From the NCBI GenBank assembly GCA_036971715.1, contig JAVHJL010000002.1:1582501-1646500 (forward strand): a stretch of DNA of 64,000 nt, in the 5' to 3' direction. Source of the DNA: Arthrobotrys musiformis. Lineage: Eukaryota > Ascomycota > Orbiliomycetes > Orbiliales > Orbiliaceae. Positions within the stretch are counted from its first letter, which is position 1, and the number at the start of each line of letters is the position of its first letter. The notes below the pieces were generated by a model. It was not told the origin of the DNA, did not search any database, and saw only the letters and a program-made list of their open reading frames with translations. Below, piece after piece: positions 46,106 through 58,800 of this stretch. The position numbers and the translations under genes are program-made.

Positions 46106-46456
46106 CTATAGCCGACGATAATGGCGTTTAGAAGGTCCGATTTGCGGCCGAGAAAGGTCCGAACCAAACTCTATTCTCCTTCGTGATCGTGGTGAGAATT
46201 TCAAGTGTTTCATGAATCCAATTGATACATGGTATACCGTAGACATGCACGTTGTAATTTGTGTGTCGCGCCAGCCTAGATTTCGATCTCGAATTCGAAG
46301 CCTTGTAATCTCGTGTAGGACAAACTGAGGTGGGCTTGAGCAACATGCACGAACCACCTGGGCAATTACTAACCCTCTCAACATGGAAGAATTAAAAAAA
46401 GGAGAGTTGAACAATGCAAAGCTCCTGTGTCGGCCAGGCACCGATAGGTCACACAA
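46106..46456 (-). pseudogene. Protein-like fragment ending in a frameshift
   Basis: On the minus strand one frame reads VHVYGIPCINWIHETLEILT and KENRVWFGPFSAANRTF and stops at 46128. Adding one base would continue as LNAIIVGYSTPSQ in good protein style. This suggests a one-base deletion in a once-functional gene. No family is named with confidence. Confidence 0.25.
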
Positions 46457-47247
46457 ATCTAGTGTGAACTAAATTCGTCCAGGTAGGAATATATACAGCG
46501 TTGCAGGTGCATGGCTAGCCTCGAGACCTGGCGACTCAAGAAAGAAAAAAAAAAAAGGTATGTGCATGTACTTGTTACGTGCTATGCTAAACTCAAATAT
46601 CAAAGTGATATTTTTTTTCCCTCCTCGGCAAGCGTTCCTGGCCGACGGAGAACCCCCACATGAACACGTACCTCGCTGCTTGGAGCTGCATGTTTCTAGG
46701 CACACGGGACGATTCGTGTGCCACTGAAGTTGGGGTAGGAAGGCTCGAATTCAGACAGGATTGCACAATTGGTTAGGCTGGCTCTTGCAGACAAATTAAT
46801 TGGCCGGGTTGTATTTCCTAGTCCCCGTTTTACTGTGTCACAGCGTCAATTCGGATAGCTAGCATGTATGCCGATGAAGCTGTCTTATCGATTGTCGATA
46901 TAAATTTCTTAATATAACATTCAAGGTCAACATCAAAGCTGGACTAGTTTAGGCTATTAAGCTTTTTACGTTCGAATGTCTTAGCCTCAAGCTACATACG
47001 TCGTTAGGACTCAAGAGATTCAATCTTCGTACCCTTGTTGCAGATATTCTCGTGAATCGGTATTCGTTACCGAATGAGCCAATTTCCCCATGATTTCGTG
47101 GTTCATAGAGCTCCTCAGCCTATGCACGGAGCAATATCGGTACTATTCGGACATCTCTTTGCTTGTTCCTCCTAGCTTCCTCAATTTGTAATATTGGGGC
47201 CGGGTATTCGGGGCGGAAAAATTTTGATGCGCTGTCCCTATATTGTT

Positions 47248-47293
47248 GTAGGGCCAATTGGTTGATTCATGTAGGGCCAATTGGTTGATTCAT
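47248..47293. repeat. Perfect 23-bp tandem duplication
   Basis: The unit GTAGGGCCAATTGGTTGATT plus CAT occurs twice head to tail, at 47248-47270 and 47271-47293. Each unit contains CCAAT (CCAATTGG is itself palindromic). It is a recent duplication in intergenic DNA. Confidence 0.9.
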
Positions 47294-48068
47294 GAAATCA
47301 CGTAATGCATCGGTCAGTATAAATTCGAACCCAGTAGCTCGCCACGGGGGCATGGGATGTGAATGTATGTACATCTGTTTGAAGTTCTGAGATGCTATCA
47401 ATATTGCCAATCTTTCAAATACCGTCCTCTGAGTTGGCGAACCTCAAGGTACCGCCTGCTGAGACACGTTCAGTTCTGCAGCAGGAAAAAAAGTATCCAC
47501 CCACATGACTGATATCATTTTTGGCAAATTTCCGCTTGATCGTTGTGACCTAAATCCCAATTGTTCAAAGTCAATCCAATTTTGGGTCGGCTGCAAAGAC
47601 ATGGCAGCTCAGAGAAGAATCCCTGTGCAGATCATTGTCAGTGTTACTATACTCCAGACATCCACCAAAAAACCGCACACTGCATTTAAGTCCTGCATGA
47701 TGCAAGGTCAAAGCTTTTCACTACTAGCTACTCCACCCGCTAGGCTAGAAGAAAGGGTGCCGTTTAGAGTTCCTTGTGATTGGCTATATTTGCGAGTCGA
47801 CCCGCTAATATCACTCATCAAGATACCCCGCCACGAGAACGACGAAAAAAGGGTTTCTAAGCTCAAACTAAACAGTCAATTCATGAAAATCGACAACCTG
47901 AGGTAGTAACTAATTTAGATACTTGGCGATATCAGAATCCGTATCAACAGGCATCAGATTATGTATCCGATATATCACCTAATTTAGCGATGATTCCAAT
48001 TATTAGTAACCGCGACTCCGACCACCCAATAACCAAGAAGAGCCCTTGTTTCAGCGTTCAGTTTGGCG

Positions 48069-48449
48069 ATGAGCTTTGACATCAAATTACCTACCGAGAT
48101 TCTTCTAGTATGAGACGTTGACGGGCGGATGGATAGAAAATCACTCAGACCTTGCACGGGGATCCCGAAGAATGGTCTTATGTCGAAACGGCAAACAAAT
48201 GGCCCCACAATTGCATTTGCCCGGGGATGGCTAAGTTGGCGGGAAGACCCGTATGAAATCCGGAGTAAGCTCACTAGTTACCTCCCGAGTTTTGCGATGA
48301 GAAAGAGCTTTCATTGTCAATGCAGAGTGTTTGCTGCATGGGAAAGTGTAATTTTGATGGGAAGGATGCTTGGTGAAGTGTGGAAGTCCCTGACGAGCCA
48401 TAAAATTTCGCGGCTGGGGGATCAGCTGATGGAATTGGCACACAAATAA
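48069..48449 (+). pseudogene. F-box-like remnant with early stop
   Basis: ATG at 48069 opens MSFDIKLPTEILLV, which resembles the start of fungal F-box motifs (LPxEILxxI). A TGA follows at 48111. The same frame then stays open for 112 more codons (48114-48449). The CTA-GTATGAG context at the stop also resembles an intron donor, so a spliced gene is possible. The rest shows no recognisable repeat domain. Confidence 0.2.
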
Positions 48450-51400
48450 AAATGTCAAAATTGAGATGAAGAGCAGAAAACCTGATGCCTGTCGAACGAA
48501 TATGCAGGCCGCTCGAAGCTTGCGGGAAGGCAGTGGTTGGTCTACGTGCTGCCCTGTTGGAATTTATGCGGAAGGCTTTGAATCAGGTCCGTGGTCATTA
48601 CCCGTGAAATCGTTTCTTGGGGTCTAAGGCTTCGGAGGGAAAGTTTGTCATCCCGAATGGTTTGGTAAAATGCCTGATTGAGGAGCTGTTGATCGATCTT
48701 GCGTAAGTCCTGTGGGTGGATTTTTAAAACTCAAGCCTGCTTTTAAAAATTAATTTCAGTTGGGGTATATTATCAGTTCTTCAGCTCCAGCCGTTGAAAC
48801 ACAACCTGTCACTCGTCGCCGCGTCTGGGACAGACGACACACCAGAAGCTGTGTCGGAGCCGATATGCAATAACAGACTTGCTATAGTTCTCCAATAATG
48901 TTCCTGGAAATATATTGCGTTCGGCCCCACGTGCAGTTTGTTGAACTCGTCGTATTTTCGTGGCCTCGATTCGACCCCAACTGGGAATTTCGGCTCGATT
49001 GTTAACTAGCTAGCCTTGATATCACGACGCTATCGTCTGCGCATGGATCCGTGCTGGGCCATTGCAGGCTTGTGGGGTCCCTGGCTGCCGTTGCCTTGCT
49101 CCAGGCATTCCTGCGCTCCAACTTCGGATTTTCTGGACCAGGAGTAGGGCCGGTGCAATGCGGGTGCCAACATTAATGCACGTGCCTTACGCCGCCCAGT
49201 TCACCAGCAGCGATTTCCCACCAACCAGATGTGGGGCAGTTGACAGGAAAGCTGGTGTCACAGGTCGGGAAGCCTTAGTTCGTCGTTATGTTCCATCTCC
49301 GAGACCTCATCCAGGTGCACCCGACTCTGGTTTATTCCGTACATTAGCCGAAACAACAGTCTGCTCAACCGTTCTGTATGATTTGCATGATTGCGACTCC
49401 TGTTCCGAGCTGGCTGGACTCTCTCCGTGTACTCTACAAAATACACACACAGACACACCTCAGCGGTGACAGCCGGGTAAATAAACCAAGGATACAACAG
49501 AATACAAAACCGGGTTTATACGCGGATATATCCATCGACCAGTGCCTATCTTCATTCACCCTTTGTCCTTGACTCGCTTCAAGGATAACCTCCCGTGATT
49601 CCTTGGAACTCATAATAAGGCAAACCGCTTATTGATCATAATGTGGTCCCAAGCTGTGGGAAAACGGAGTCCCATGATCGGCACGAGGATTATATTCGGC
49701 AAAGCATGAGAATGCCACGTTCGAGGATCTTCCTCGTTGCTGACATGCAATACAAAGGGACCTACCTGGACAATCTCGGTTCGTGGACCATCTTTGGCCG
49801 TTATTCGATTTCGTCCGAACCCCGGATAGTAATTTTGAGCAAAGCTGTTTCGGTTTCATTTCACATATCTGTAGCTTCGAGTACATAAATCACATACTGT
49901 GGGATTCTTATTGGCCAGCTGAGCGAAGTCTCCACGGTACTGGAAGTTGAAGGGGGATCCTATATCATAGCGTTCGTTAGTCTTGTAATCACATTTCAAG
50001 TCGATCTGGTGTCAACTTGCACGGGTGTTCTTTTGGATTTGCCACGGTCTATTTAGCCAATGCGACATGCCGGACGATTGTCCTCTGGCGAATCTGCTCG
50101 CTCCGGCGCTCCGATGGAAGGATTACCTCCGGTTTATCTGGGGAGGGTGTTGCCTATGCGTCCCGACTCGTAGCTGCGAGGCCTCGCCTTCCCTCGGCAG
50201 GGAATTATAAAATTTAGTTTAAAAATCCCTGCTAGCAGAGCTGTATCGCTCCGGTTGAACTTGGCCGAAAAGCAAACCCGCTTCTCCATACGTCCCGGAT
50301 AAATCGGGAAAATTCAGCTTTGACAGGGGAAGTTGTTATTTTTTAGACGATGAGATGATGATACGGTACCTTTGTAAGGCATCCATGGCTCTCATTATTC
50401 GATAAAATCAGTGAGAGGAACGTTGGGTTTTTCCTGCTGATGACATTCTGGGGTAAATAGAAGCAAAAAAATGTGTGCGGCGGGTCGATTATACCCATGA
50501 AGGCACCGAACTATGCTTTATTGGCAGCAGCCCGGTTTGAGGTGTGAGCTTGGTACTTACATGTAACTTCCCCGCTCATTAGCTAGCTGCATTGGCATCG
50601 CACTTTGCAATTGTGGAGCGGAATATTTGAACATTCAAAGCCGAGTCGCTATGCTACATTCATGTGTCAGCTTTTCCATTCTGCCCCAATGAGTGATAGG
50701 TTTCAAGTGTCCCACTCAGACCTGCAGCGGGTCATGCCCCCAATCCATCGGCCGAACATGAACATGGGCATTCATGTCCAGCCTCTCTGGGGCCTATCCT
50801 GGGCAGAGCTTCGGTTCTCGTTAGAGTCTCGAGGTTCCTTTACGGCTTCCGTATTAGGTCAGTATCGAGGTGGTCACTGCGCATAATTCCTGGGAGCTGT
50901 GTTCGTGTGCCGTGGATGTGAACAATCTCGGTCCAACCCGTCGGACTGGCTATCAAGTGAAAACCTTTTGAGCATGAGTAAATGTTACTGGTCAGTTTTT
51001 CCCTATTCTATCCTTCAATTATCACACCAATCTCATTACTTCCCGAGTCCTGGCCGAAATGCTCAGTTCTTACTACCACGTCGAGTATTAATATTTCCCT
51101 TCATTTGAGCGATTTAGTTCCACAGATGGGACGAAATAGCTTAGCCGCCAAAAGAAAGACACAAACGAGCCCGCCAGCAAAATAATTCCTCGGATAGAAC
51201 CCCAATAAAAAGATCGAAAAGCTGGTGTCTTTTTTATTATACCAATTATTATCTGCATCTGGGGAGGCGAAGAAATAGTCCGAAAGGGTGACTGATTTAT
51301 CGCTTCTAGTCCGTGCGTAGCTGCAGCGCTGCGACATTTCGCCAGTTAATTGCCCGTCTCGCCTTTCCATATTCCTCATCTTGGACCAATTCACTTCTAT

Positions 51401-54392
51401 GTTTCCCTTTCAACCTGTTTCAACCAACTTTCGCAGTTTTGATTGGAGCCTGACGCTCGCTGTCAAATAACCTGTGCATCTACGTACATACCGGCAGGGT
51501 AGTCTCAATATATCTGGGATATCAAACCGGTCTCTGTATGTATTGTTTCAAAATTCCAATATCGGTATCCTCGAACACACATTCACACCCCACCCGCAAG
51601 GCTTTCCATCGCCCAAGGCAACTAGTCGGCTGCCGGTCGTGCCCTAAAACTTAGTCCCGCACCACCATAACATACAGGTCTGGGAGCTCAATTACCACCT
51701 ACGCATTGATCCCCATACAGGATTTTGTCCTCGAGACCTTGCTTTTCCCCTTACAATTTGCATCTGTTGAAACGGGCACGGCACAGTCATACCAACTTTC
51801 CTTTCCGAATAGTGACCGACCGTTTGATGATTGAATACATAACATCATTTCGAATACATACCAGTCTCTGGTATATGCCGGGCGAGAACCAGGACGTCCA
51901 GGTGTCCACCCCGGATCGCAGAAAGAGCCTCGAAGTACCTGGTTATTCAAGGGTTCCAGGTTTTACCCATATATAAAAATATATCTAGCACAAGTTCTAT
52001 ATAGAAGGGGTTTCCCACAAGACAGTGCGTCTAACGACAAGAGACCTACATTGCATCAACTCAATATCACGGCTTTCACGAACGAAGTCATTTGAAATCT
52101 GTTCTTCGGTTTCCAATTTGCAAAATCCACTCGTAAGTGATTATTTCTTTCCCAACCACCGAATCCACAATTTATTATCCTCCTGGTCGTCAGGTCGACG
52201 GGTTTTGCCAGTCTCACCCCCCATTGGATGAAATCCATATGAATGCCTCAATGCATTTGCCAATGTGACCTATCTGTCGCTTGACCATGGCAATCACCCC
52301 GCCGGATATATTTTACTCTCTATGATAGCTGGCAATGATTGATTGGGAGAGGCTAAATATAAACGTTCCTTTGCTGCAGAATCTTGTCCTCAGAGGCCAT
52401 ATATGTCTTGGGGATCAATTTTCTTTAACTTTTAATGTTTGGAAAGAAGCAAAAGTCTAATATACACCAGCTGAACTCGAGCTTTCCCCACGCATTACGA
52501 CTCTTTTGTTTATCCATACTCAGCGGAATCTAGAAACTTATGAACGACCAAGTGGCAACCATCTGAAAAGACTCCATTGTTTTTTTTGTCCTCTCTTTCT
52601 TTCATTTCTCCCTTGACTTCCTCCAAGGAAAAAAAATTTACGCCCAAACTGTGCCTACCGATGCCACAGAGATATAGGAATCTCTAGACACTCAGTATTG
52701 TGGCGAGGAAAGCATATGCATAGCCTTGAAAGTAGGCACGGCGACTTTTAACACTATTATCGAACCAACCCACTCCTGATTCCTGCTGTGATCGGCCCAG
52801 CCGCCATTATTCCTCGGCCCAATTTCACCATAGAAACCAAGCTTTGCGCCAGCTTTCCTGCTTGAAACCGATATAGAACTTTGAACCTGCCTTTTACTCG
52901 ACAAAAAGGTTCTTCAAGCCTCCCGTCCGAGACATTTATCTTACGAACAAAGCAACAAAGTTGGACTATTGGACTTGCAATACACTGCTAAGACATAATC
53001 CGATGTTATGAAATATCAACTGTTGTTGAATCCTTGGGACAGTGCATAAGCCGTTACGGGAGTAGGAAAATAAAGTTTGGTCGTCAGACTGGAGGTTAGT
53101 ACCCAAGCATATTTTGAATCTTTGTTCAAAGCATAGTCTGGGGTTCAAAGCAGGCCCATCAGCATACAATATTCCGACCCATATGGAAGATATGCATGCC
53201 AGCGGCAGGTTTTAGCTTCTGTAAAGTGCAGTTCTTGATACGAACTGTGCGAAGACTGGATTCCACTTTACCCCATCAGTGCATCAATGCATACTCAACG
53301 CCCAACTTGCAACTCTGGTAGTCTGAGGGCAATCAAGTTTCCTGGCAGCTTCGAAGCTAGGCTAGCTCCCAACCTAGCTGGGACGTTGAACTGTTTTGAC
53401 AGCGGAAAGTTGCAATTCGCCCGGCTCAGCTGCCTTCGCTTGTGCCCTTAACCGGGCATATTATTACTATTCCTCCCGTCCGAAGTGTTACTGCATGCTG
53501 CAGCTGCTTTATCGTTGTCGCCTTGGATTTCATTCCGTGCAATTCAGTTTGAATGGGATATCGGAGAAATTCGAACCGTGAACAATGCCCCATCCTAACT
53601 GGGTGTTTTTGACTGACACAAACCGTACTTGGGTTTTCCCCATTGAAGACAGTTTTTTTTTTTTTTTTTACAAACTTTGACGTCGGCCGCGCTGCGCTTG
53701 CCACCAGGTTCATTCAATACGGCAATACGGAACTCTCAGACGACAACGCTCAAAACTGCAACACCCAATCTTGGCACGGGGACAACCTTCAAAACCAGGC
53801 CGGAAAACTTTTAGAGAATATTCAAAATCCGAATTCCTTCCCAGGCCATAACACTGACTAAGGGCAGAACCCGTCGCTCTATCGCAAGGGCCTGCTACAG
53901 GTAACAATTACATTGTTTCCCGTAAGTTGCAGCCGCCCGAACGCCATCTTGAGTCGCTAAATCTGAGCTTTGTTGGGCGTCTGCATACGGAAAGGTCGGG
54001 TCTCAGTGGTCCACCACTCCAAAATCTAATTTCTGTAATCCCGCACCCTTCGTTTGGAGCCGAGCTAAGGTACTACCTTGAGATTTCGCACTATCGAGGT
54101 GTGAGCTAAGTTCCAGTTCCGTGGTTCAAAGCTTTCCAATTTAAGGCCCTCTTTCTTCCCCTTCTTCTTCGTCCCTGTGGGCGTACTAAAAACTTATAAA
54201 GTCTACAACTTCGCCCTCCTAACCACCGCCTTGTGACGTCGAACCTTACTATCGAAATACTTATCTTGGTCTTGATTTATAATCCTTCTCGCTTCCGAGG
54301 TTAAGAAGAGCTAGTGGGACCTTGCCTTCACAGTCTCTTCAAAATAGGTCCATATCTGTCTACCTACCATCTCAAGGGAAACTATCGACATC

Positions 54393-55807
54393 ATGGATAT
54401 CGTCAATATCTTAAACAAAAAAGAAGCTAGCGCTGCCAGCGATAACGCCGTATCTCCAACCTCTGGACAACCGGAAAACAATCAAGCACGCTTTGAGAAA
54501 CAAGATCCAGTTCGCCTACCTTCTATGGCCCCGAATTCATATTCGACATATCCACATGCATCTTTCACTCCAAGATATTCATACGAAACACAGCACTCCC
54601 CGCCCCCCGCGGCTAGCCCTTCAAATCCTTTCACAACTAGTCCTGGCCCTAATTCAGAAGGGGCCCATTCAAATAATGGAAACGATGATCCTTCGAAACC
54701 GTATCATTGCAAAACATGTTCTAAGGGATTCGCTCGCAGAAGCGATCTGTCACGTCACGGTTAGTCCCAAACTCCGAAAGTTTTTATTCGAAACCGATTA
54801 CTAATGGTTGAACTAGAGCGGATACATAGCGGCATCAGGCCACACGTTTGTGATTTCGAGGGTTGTGGGAAGCAGTTTATTCAGAGATCGGCTTTAACCG
54901 TTCACGCAAGGGTGCATACCGGAGAGAAGCCTCATATGTGCGAAGCCTGTGGGAAGGTAAATATTTTTTTTCCAATGCTTGGCCTTTTAGATTCTCGCCT
55001 TTGCTTATATTATTTTTCTGCCCTTACAGCCCTTTAGCGACTCTAGCTCTCTTGCTCGCCATCGGCGTATACACTCCGGGAAACGGCCCTACAAGTGCCC
55101 ATATGCCGATTGCCAAAAAACATTCACAAGGTAAAAAAAAAAGGAAATCTACTAATTTTAAGGAAGTAACTTATTCACATATAATCCATAGGCGTACTAC
55201 TTTAACTCGCCATCAAAACCATCATACTGGAACTATTAGCGAGGCTGCCGCTGCCACAGCTGCAGCGTTAGCCAGCAGGAGATCTTCGAGCAAGTCAAGC
55301 GTTCAGTCGTCATCACTGGCCGGCAACAGTCCCCGTGAAGAGAACATGGAGTCAGTCTCCCAATCCCGTACCGGCCCGAACTCATCGTTAAGATTATCCC
55401 AAGGATCGAGCCCGGGGGCAGATCTCGACAAGCCAGTGACTCTAGCATGGCGTGAGAGCCCACCGTACCAAGTGGTCACTTCTCTACCAACCCCAGTCTC
55501 TACCCCAACTATTCCTGCCAATCTTGTGACTGGGACAGCCGCATTACAGATATCGGATTCCAGGTCTGGTCTCAGAGGTCTACCACCGCTGAGCAGTGGT
55601 TCTCAACCTCGCTCCCTTAGTCCTATCCACCATAGTCCTAGCTCGGGGATTCCGCATCATGTCTGGCAGCATCATGCGCACAATGGCTCTCCTTCCTGTA
55701 AGTTTGGCTATTTCCAAAACAGCAAAATCTTGTGCTAATAATTCATCATAGCGTTGCTACCGATTCATACCGCTGTCACTCTGTCACCCCAACCGGCTTA
55801 TCGGTAA
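54393..55807 (+). CDS. C2H2 zinc-finger transcription factor with four fingers, five exons (389 aa)
   Basis: Exons 54393-54759, 54817-54956, 55030-55130, 55192-55697 and 55752-55807 give 389 aa. Four consecutive fingers occupy about residues 106-215: YHCKTCSKGFARRSDLSRH, HVCDFEGCGKQFIQRSALTV, HMCEACGKPFSDSSSLARH and YKCPYADCQKTFTRRTTLTR, with TGEKP-type linkers. Introns 1 and 3 interrupt fingers 1 and 4, and intron 2 interrupts finger 3. The N-terminus (MDIVNILNKKEAS) precedes a Pro/Ser-rich segment. After the fingers come an Ala stretch and a Ser/Pro-rich tail with many SP sites, a likely activation or phosphorylation region. It is predicted to bind DNA in the nucleus. The large upstream gene-free interval is typical of developmental regulators. 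I cannot name the orthologue. The final 19-codon exon is supported only by splice consensus and frame. Confidence 0.9.
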
Positions 55808-58800
55808 ATTTTACACAAAACTCACAAACATATTCATCCGACCTTCATTTCAAATCCATTGCATATCTAAATATGCTTTTTCACATTGCTTTTTTATATC
55901 GATCTTTTAATAAACTTGTATATCACCATCGACTGCATCTTTAGCACCAAAAAATGGCTGGGGTTTTCAGTTCGTTTCTGAATTACTATATTACCATTTT
56001 ACGTTCCGGTGTTTGTGTACTTCGCACGGGAGGTTTTCATTCTCTATTTTTTTTTTTTTTTTTTTTTTTTCGTTTACATTTCACATTAGCTCCGTTTAAG
56101 GCGTACTCTGGAGTCGTGTCTGCATTCAATGGAAGTGGGGCAGATTAGGCGCATTACTGTTTTCTTACGAATCTTCTTCGGCTGTTTCTTTTGCTTAACG
56201 AGTTTTTACCATACCATGTAAAGATAGTTAGTGTGCACGCACCGACATTTTTTTTCTTCCCAAAAAACAAAAAAGTTATGATGGTCCTGGAGAATTTTAA
56301 CGAGTTCTGATTCAATTTTCTTTTCCCTTTGATATCATTTTTTCGAATTTCACCGAATGTCTCTCTTGATCAATATATATCTGGCTTAGTGTTGTTTTTG
56401 TTGACCAGTCTGCTGTTGACTTGGATCGACGACAATGCCCGTCGTACGAGACGTAACTAAGCTCATTGCAACGGTCCCTGCTTGCCCATTCCGGCCAACT
56501 TTAGGACCCTATTGCATCAAACAAAAGCTTTAAAGTCTCACAATCAACTAGTTGACGTGTTTTGCTCCAAATCCAACGAATTACTTTTCCTTCTCGAAGG
56601 TTGGAAAGCTTCGATCTGGCTTCCTGTTCCTATCGAAGCGGGAATCCAAACGAAGAGGGTGGTGTACATTTTTTCTTGTCTATGGTTCCGCGGAATACCG
56701 TCAATCAAGTGCCGGGCCACTAACTGCTACATCGTGAACTCAAAGTTTCTGCCTTGGAACGAGGCGAGGACTTTTGAGAGGAGGGTCAGTGGACGCTGGG
56801 TCCTGACTCAGGAGCCTACCCGCCTTCTTCCTAGATGGCTTGGCAGAAGGGGAGAAACCTTGACCCGTCGGTTCCCCGGATCGTAGACTTGAGGAATTTT
56901 GGTTTTCTTTTGGAGAAAGGCCGAGAGGAAATGACATTGAAGGTTTTCAGCTCCCCAGCCCTGATGTTTCGCTCAAATATTCGCTAGAGTTTCTTCCTTT
57001 CTGTCTCTTTTTCTTTTTCGTTCGCAAAAGAAATAAATGGGTCAACTCCTATTGGGCTTTGTAAGGCCCCGCTGACCCGAAGTCGATACCCATTCCTGAC
57101 ATGGGGTTGCTTTATCGATTAATCTACGCGGTTTGATGACAACGGACCCATGGAATTGCGAGGGTACGTACACCTAACTTGGATCACAACATCCACGTAT
57201 CGCAAGGTCACTACCAATGCAGCTCAGAATGTGGGCACCTGTTCTCCTCTGCAAAAGCCGTTTTAGCGTCAAAGCTAGTGCCAACAAGTGAGGCCTGCAT
57301 TCTCGCCGTGAGAAACATCGGGCTCGAGCGTGCATGTCCTTAGGCTTTTCGTTCCCCCATATTGCGAAAGGGGACTTTCGAAGCAAAAAAGAAGGAACGT
57401 GATCGATCCCGTAGCACAAACCAGATCAAGAAGTTAGTCCTTGTTTGGAAAATGATGGTCAGATTCGAACCTCGATACGAACGGCTTGTCTTGGCGGCTG
57501 CATGTGCGTGCGTGCGTGTGTTTGGGCGGGAATATGTCTCCATTCCACGAATGGCTTTCTGCTAACAAGTTAGGCGGTCGTTTACAAACCGCTTGTCAGT
57601 ACTATACTTACATGCATGTTATGTGCGAGTTTTGTAACTAAAGTGTACTGTGCAATCTGTACATAAAGTTTATTTTTTGTTCCAGGTCACGGTTCGACAT
57701 CCGAATGCGGGCTTATTTTTGGCTCACATCTGTATACATGTTGTCCAGTGACTCGGGAGAGTGGAAATCGAAAACTATGCCAAGGAAAGAGACCAGGTAT
57801 TTTTCTTTTCTTTTCGACACCTGAAATCTTGAATCTCGAGTATTTTCACTTCAAGCGGTAGTCCACCCATTTCGATACGCGAATGCCAAGGAGGTGGCAG
57901 GAGGTGGCAAAGGATTTTGTCACTTGGCCAATGTTAACTTTTGAGGCCAATGCATAAGATCGTGCGAATACATTCTCTTGGTTTGATGGCCAGAGAGTTT
58001 TGTTAATTTATCTTGAGCAAATTTCTGATACACCTTGTATGAAATATGTCAGGACTTAGGCACATACATTCATCTTTGATATCGACCCACGGCGGTGCCT
58101 GATGCCAGGGTGTTAATACGAAGTGGGTTCACTAGCTATCTTGCCTACATATGTGATTTGTACGATTGTGATTTGCTTCGTCGCACGGCGGGTATCTGCA
58201 AAAGAATCGTTTTGGACTCTGATTTGACCCCACTACGGTCCCACAGTTTGCACGAACCTACAAAGAGGACATGACGGCAGCGTATCTTGCCTCGATTTGT
58301 GCAATTAACAGGCAGTAGCTTTGGCGGAACTTAACTTTGATTACTATTTTTTCCTTTTGGCACGGACCGACACGAGGCTTCGAAACTCTGTTCGATATTC
58401 CGATCCCATCTATAGGTTAAGTCGAGTAAGTATGTGCATACTTAGGATTGTGCCGTATGGCACAATTGCAATATTACGTCTTATCGTTAAATAATTATTT
58501 AATTATAAACTCCGTCATTCTAGAATGGAATTGTCCATCGATCAGGAGGTATATATACAACTGTCGTTTTCTAGACGGTCTTAATCTAGTCCATTCCAAC
58601 ATATGTAAGTAACGCAAGGACTTCATGAATTCACGATATCTCCGGGTCCAAGCCTTTAACGAAGAGAAACATTTGGGACGAAATAAACAAGGAACGGGTT
58701 AGTGACATGTCAAAGCTCTGTATTCTGAATCATATGTACTAAGTACATACCTCTTGAACCCCAGAACCGCCCTCTCGACCGAAGCTCCAACTGTACCGAA

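Larger units (their letters stand above)
46470..54392. other. Gene desert, 7.9 kb, upstream of the C2H2 regulator
   Basis: No intact gene could be assembled in this interval. It holds a 23-bp tandem duplication (47248-47293), an F-box-like remnant (48069-48449), T-runs near 53650-53670 and many unrelated short frames. The C2H2 gene's promoter and leader lie at the right end, with a C/T-rich stretch around 54150-54300. A long non-coding RNA or large regulatory region is possible but not shown. Confidence 0.45.

Noticed and set aside
47505..47906. 133-codon plus frame
   Set aside because: Composition and codon use look random; no motif, no neighbours and no splice signals.
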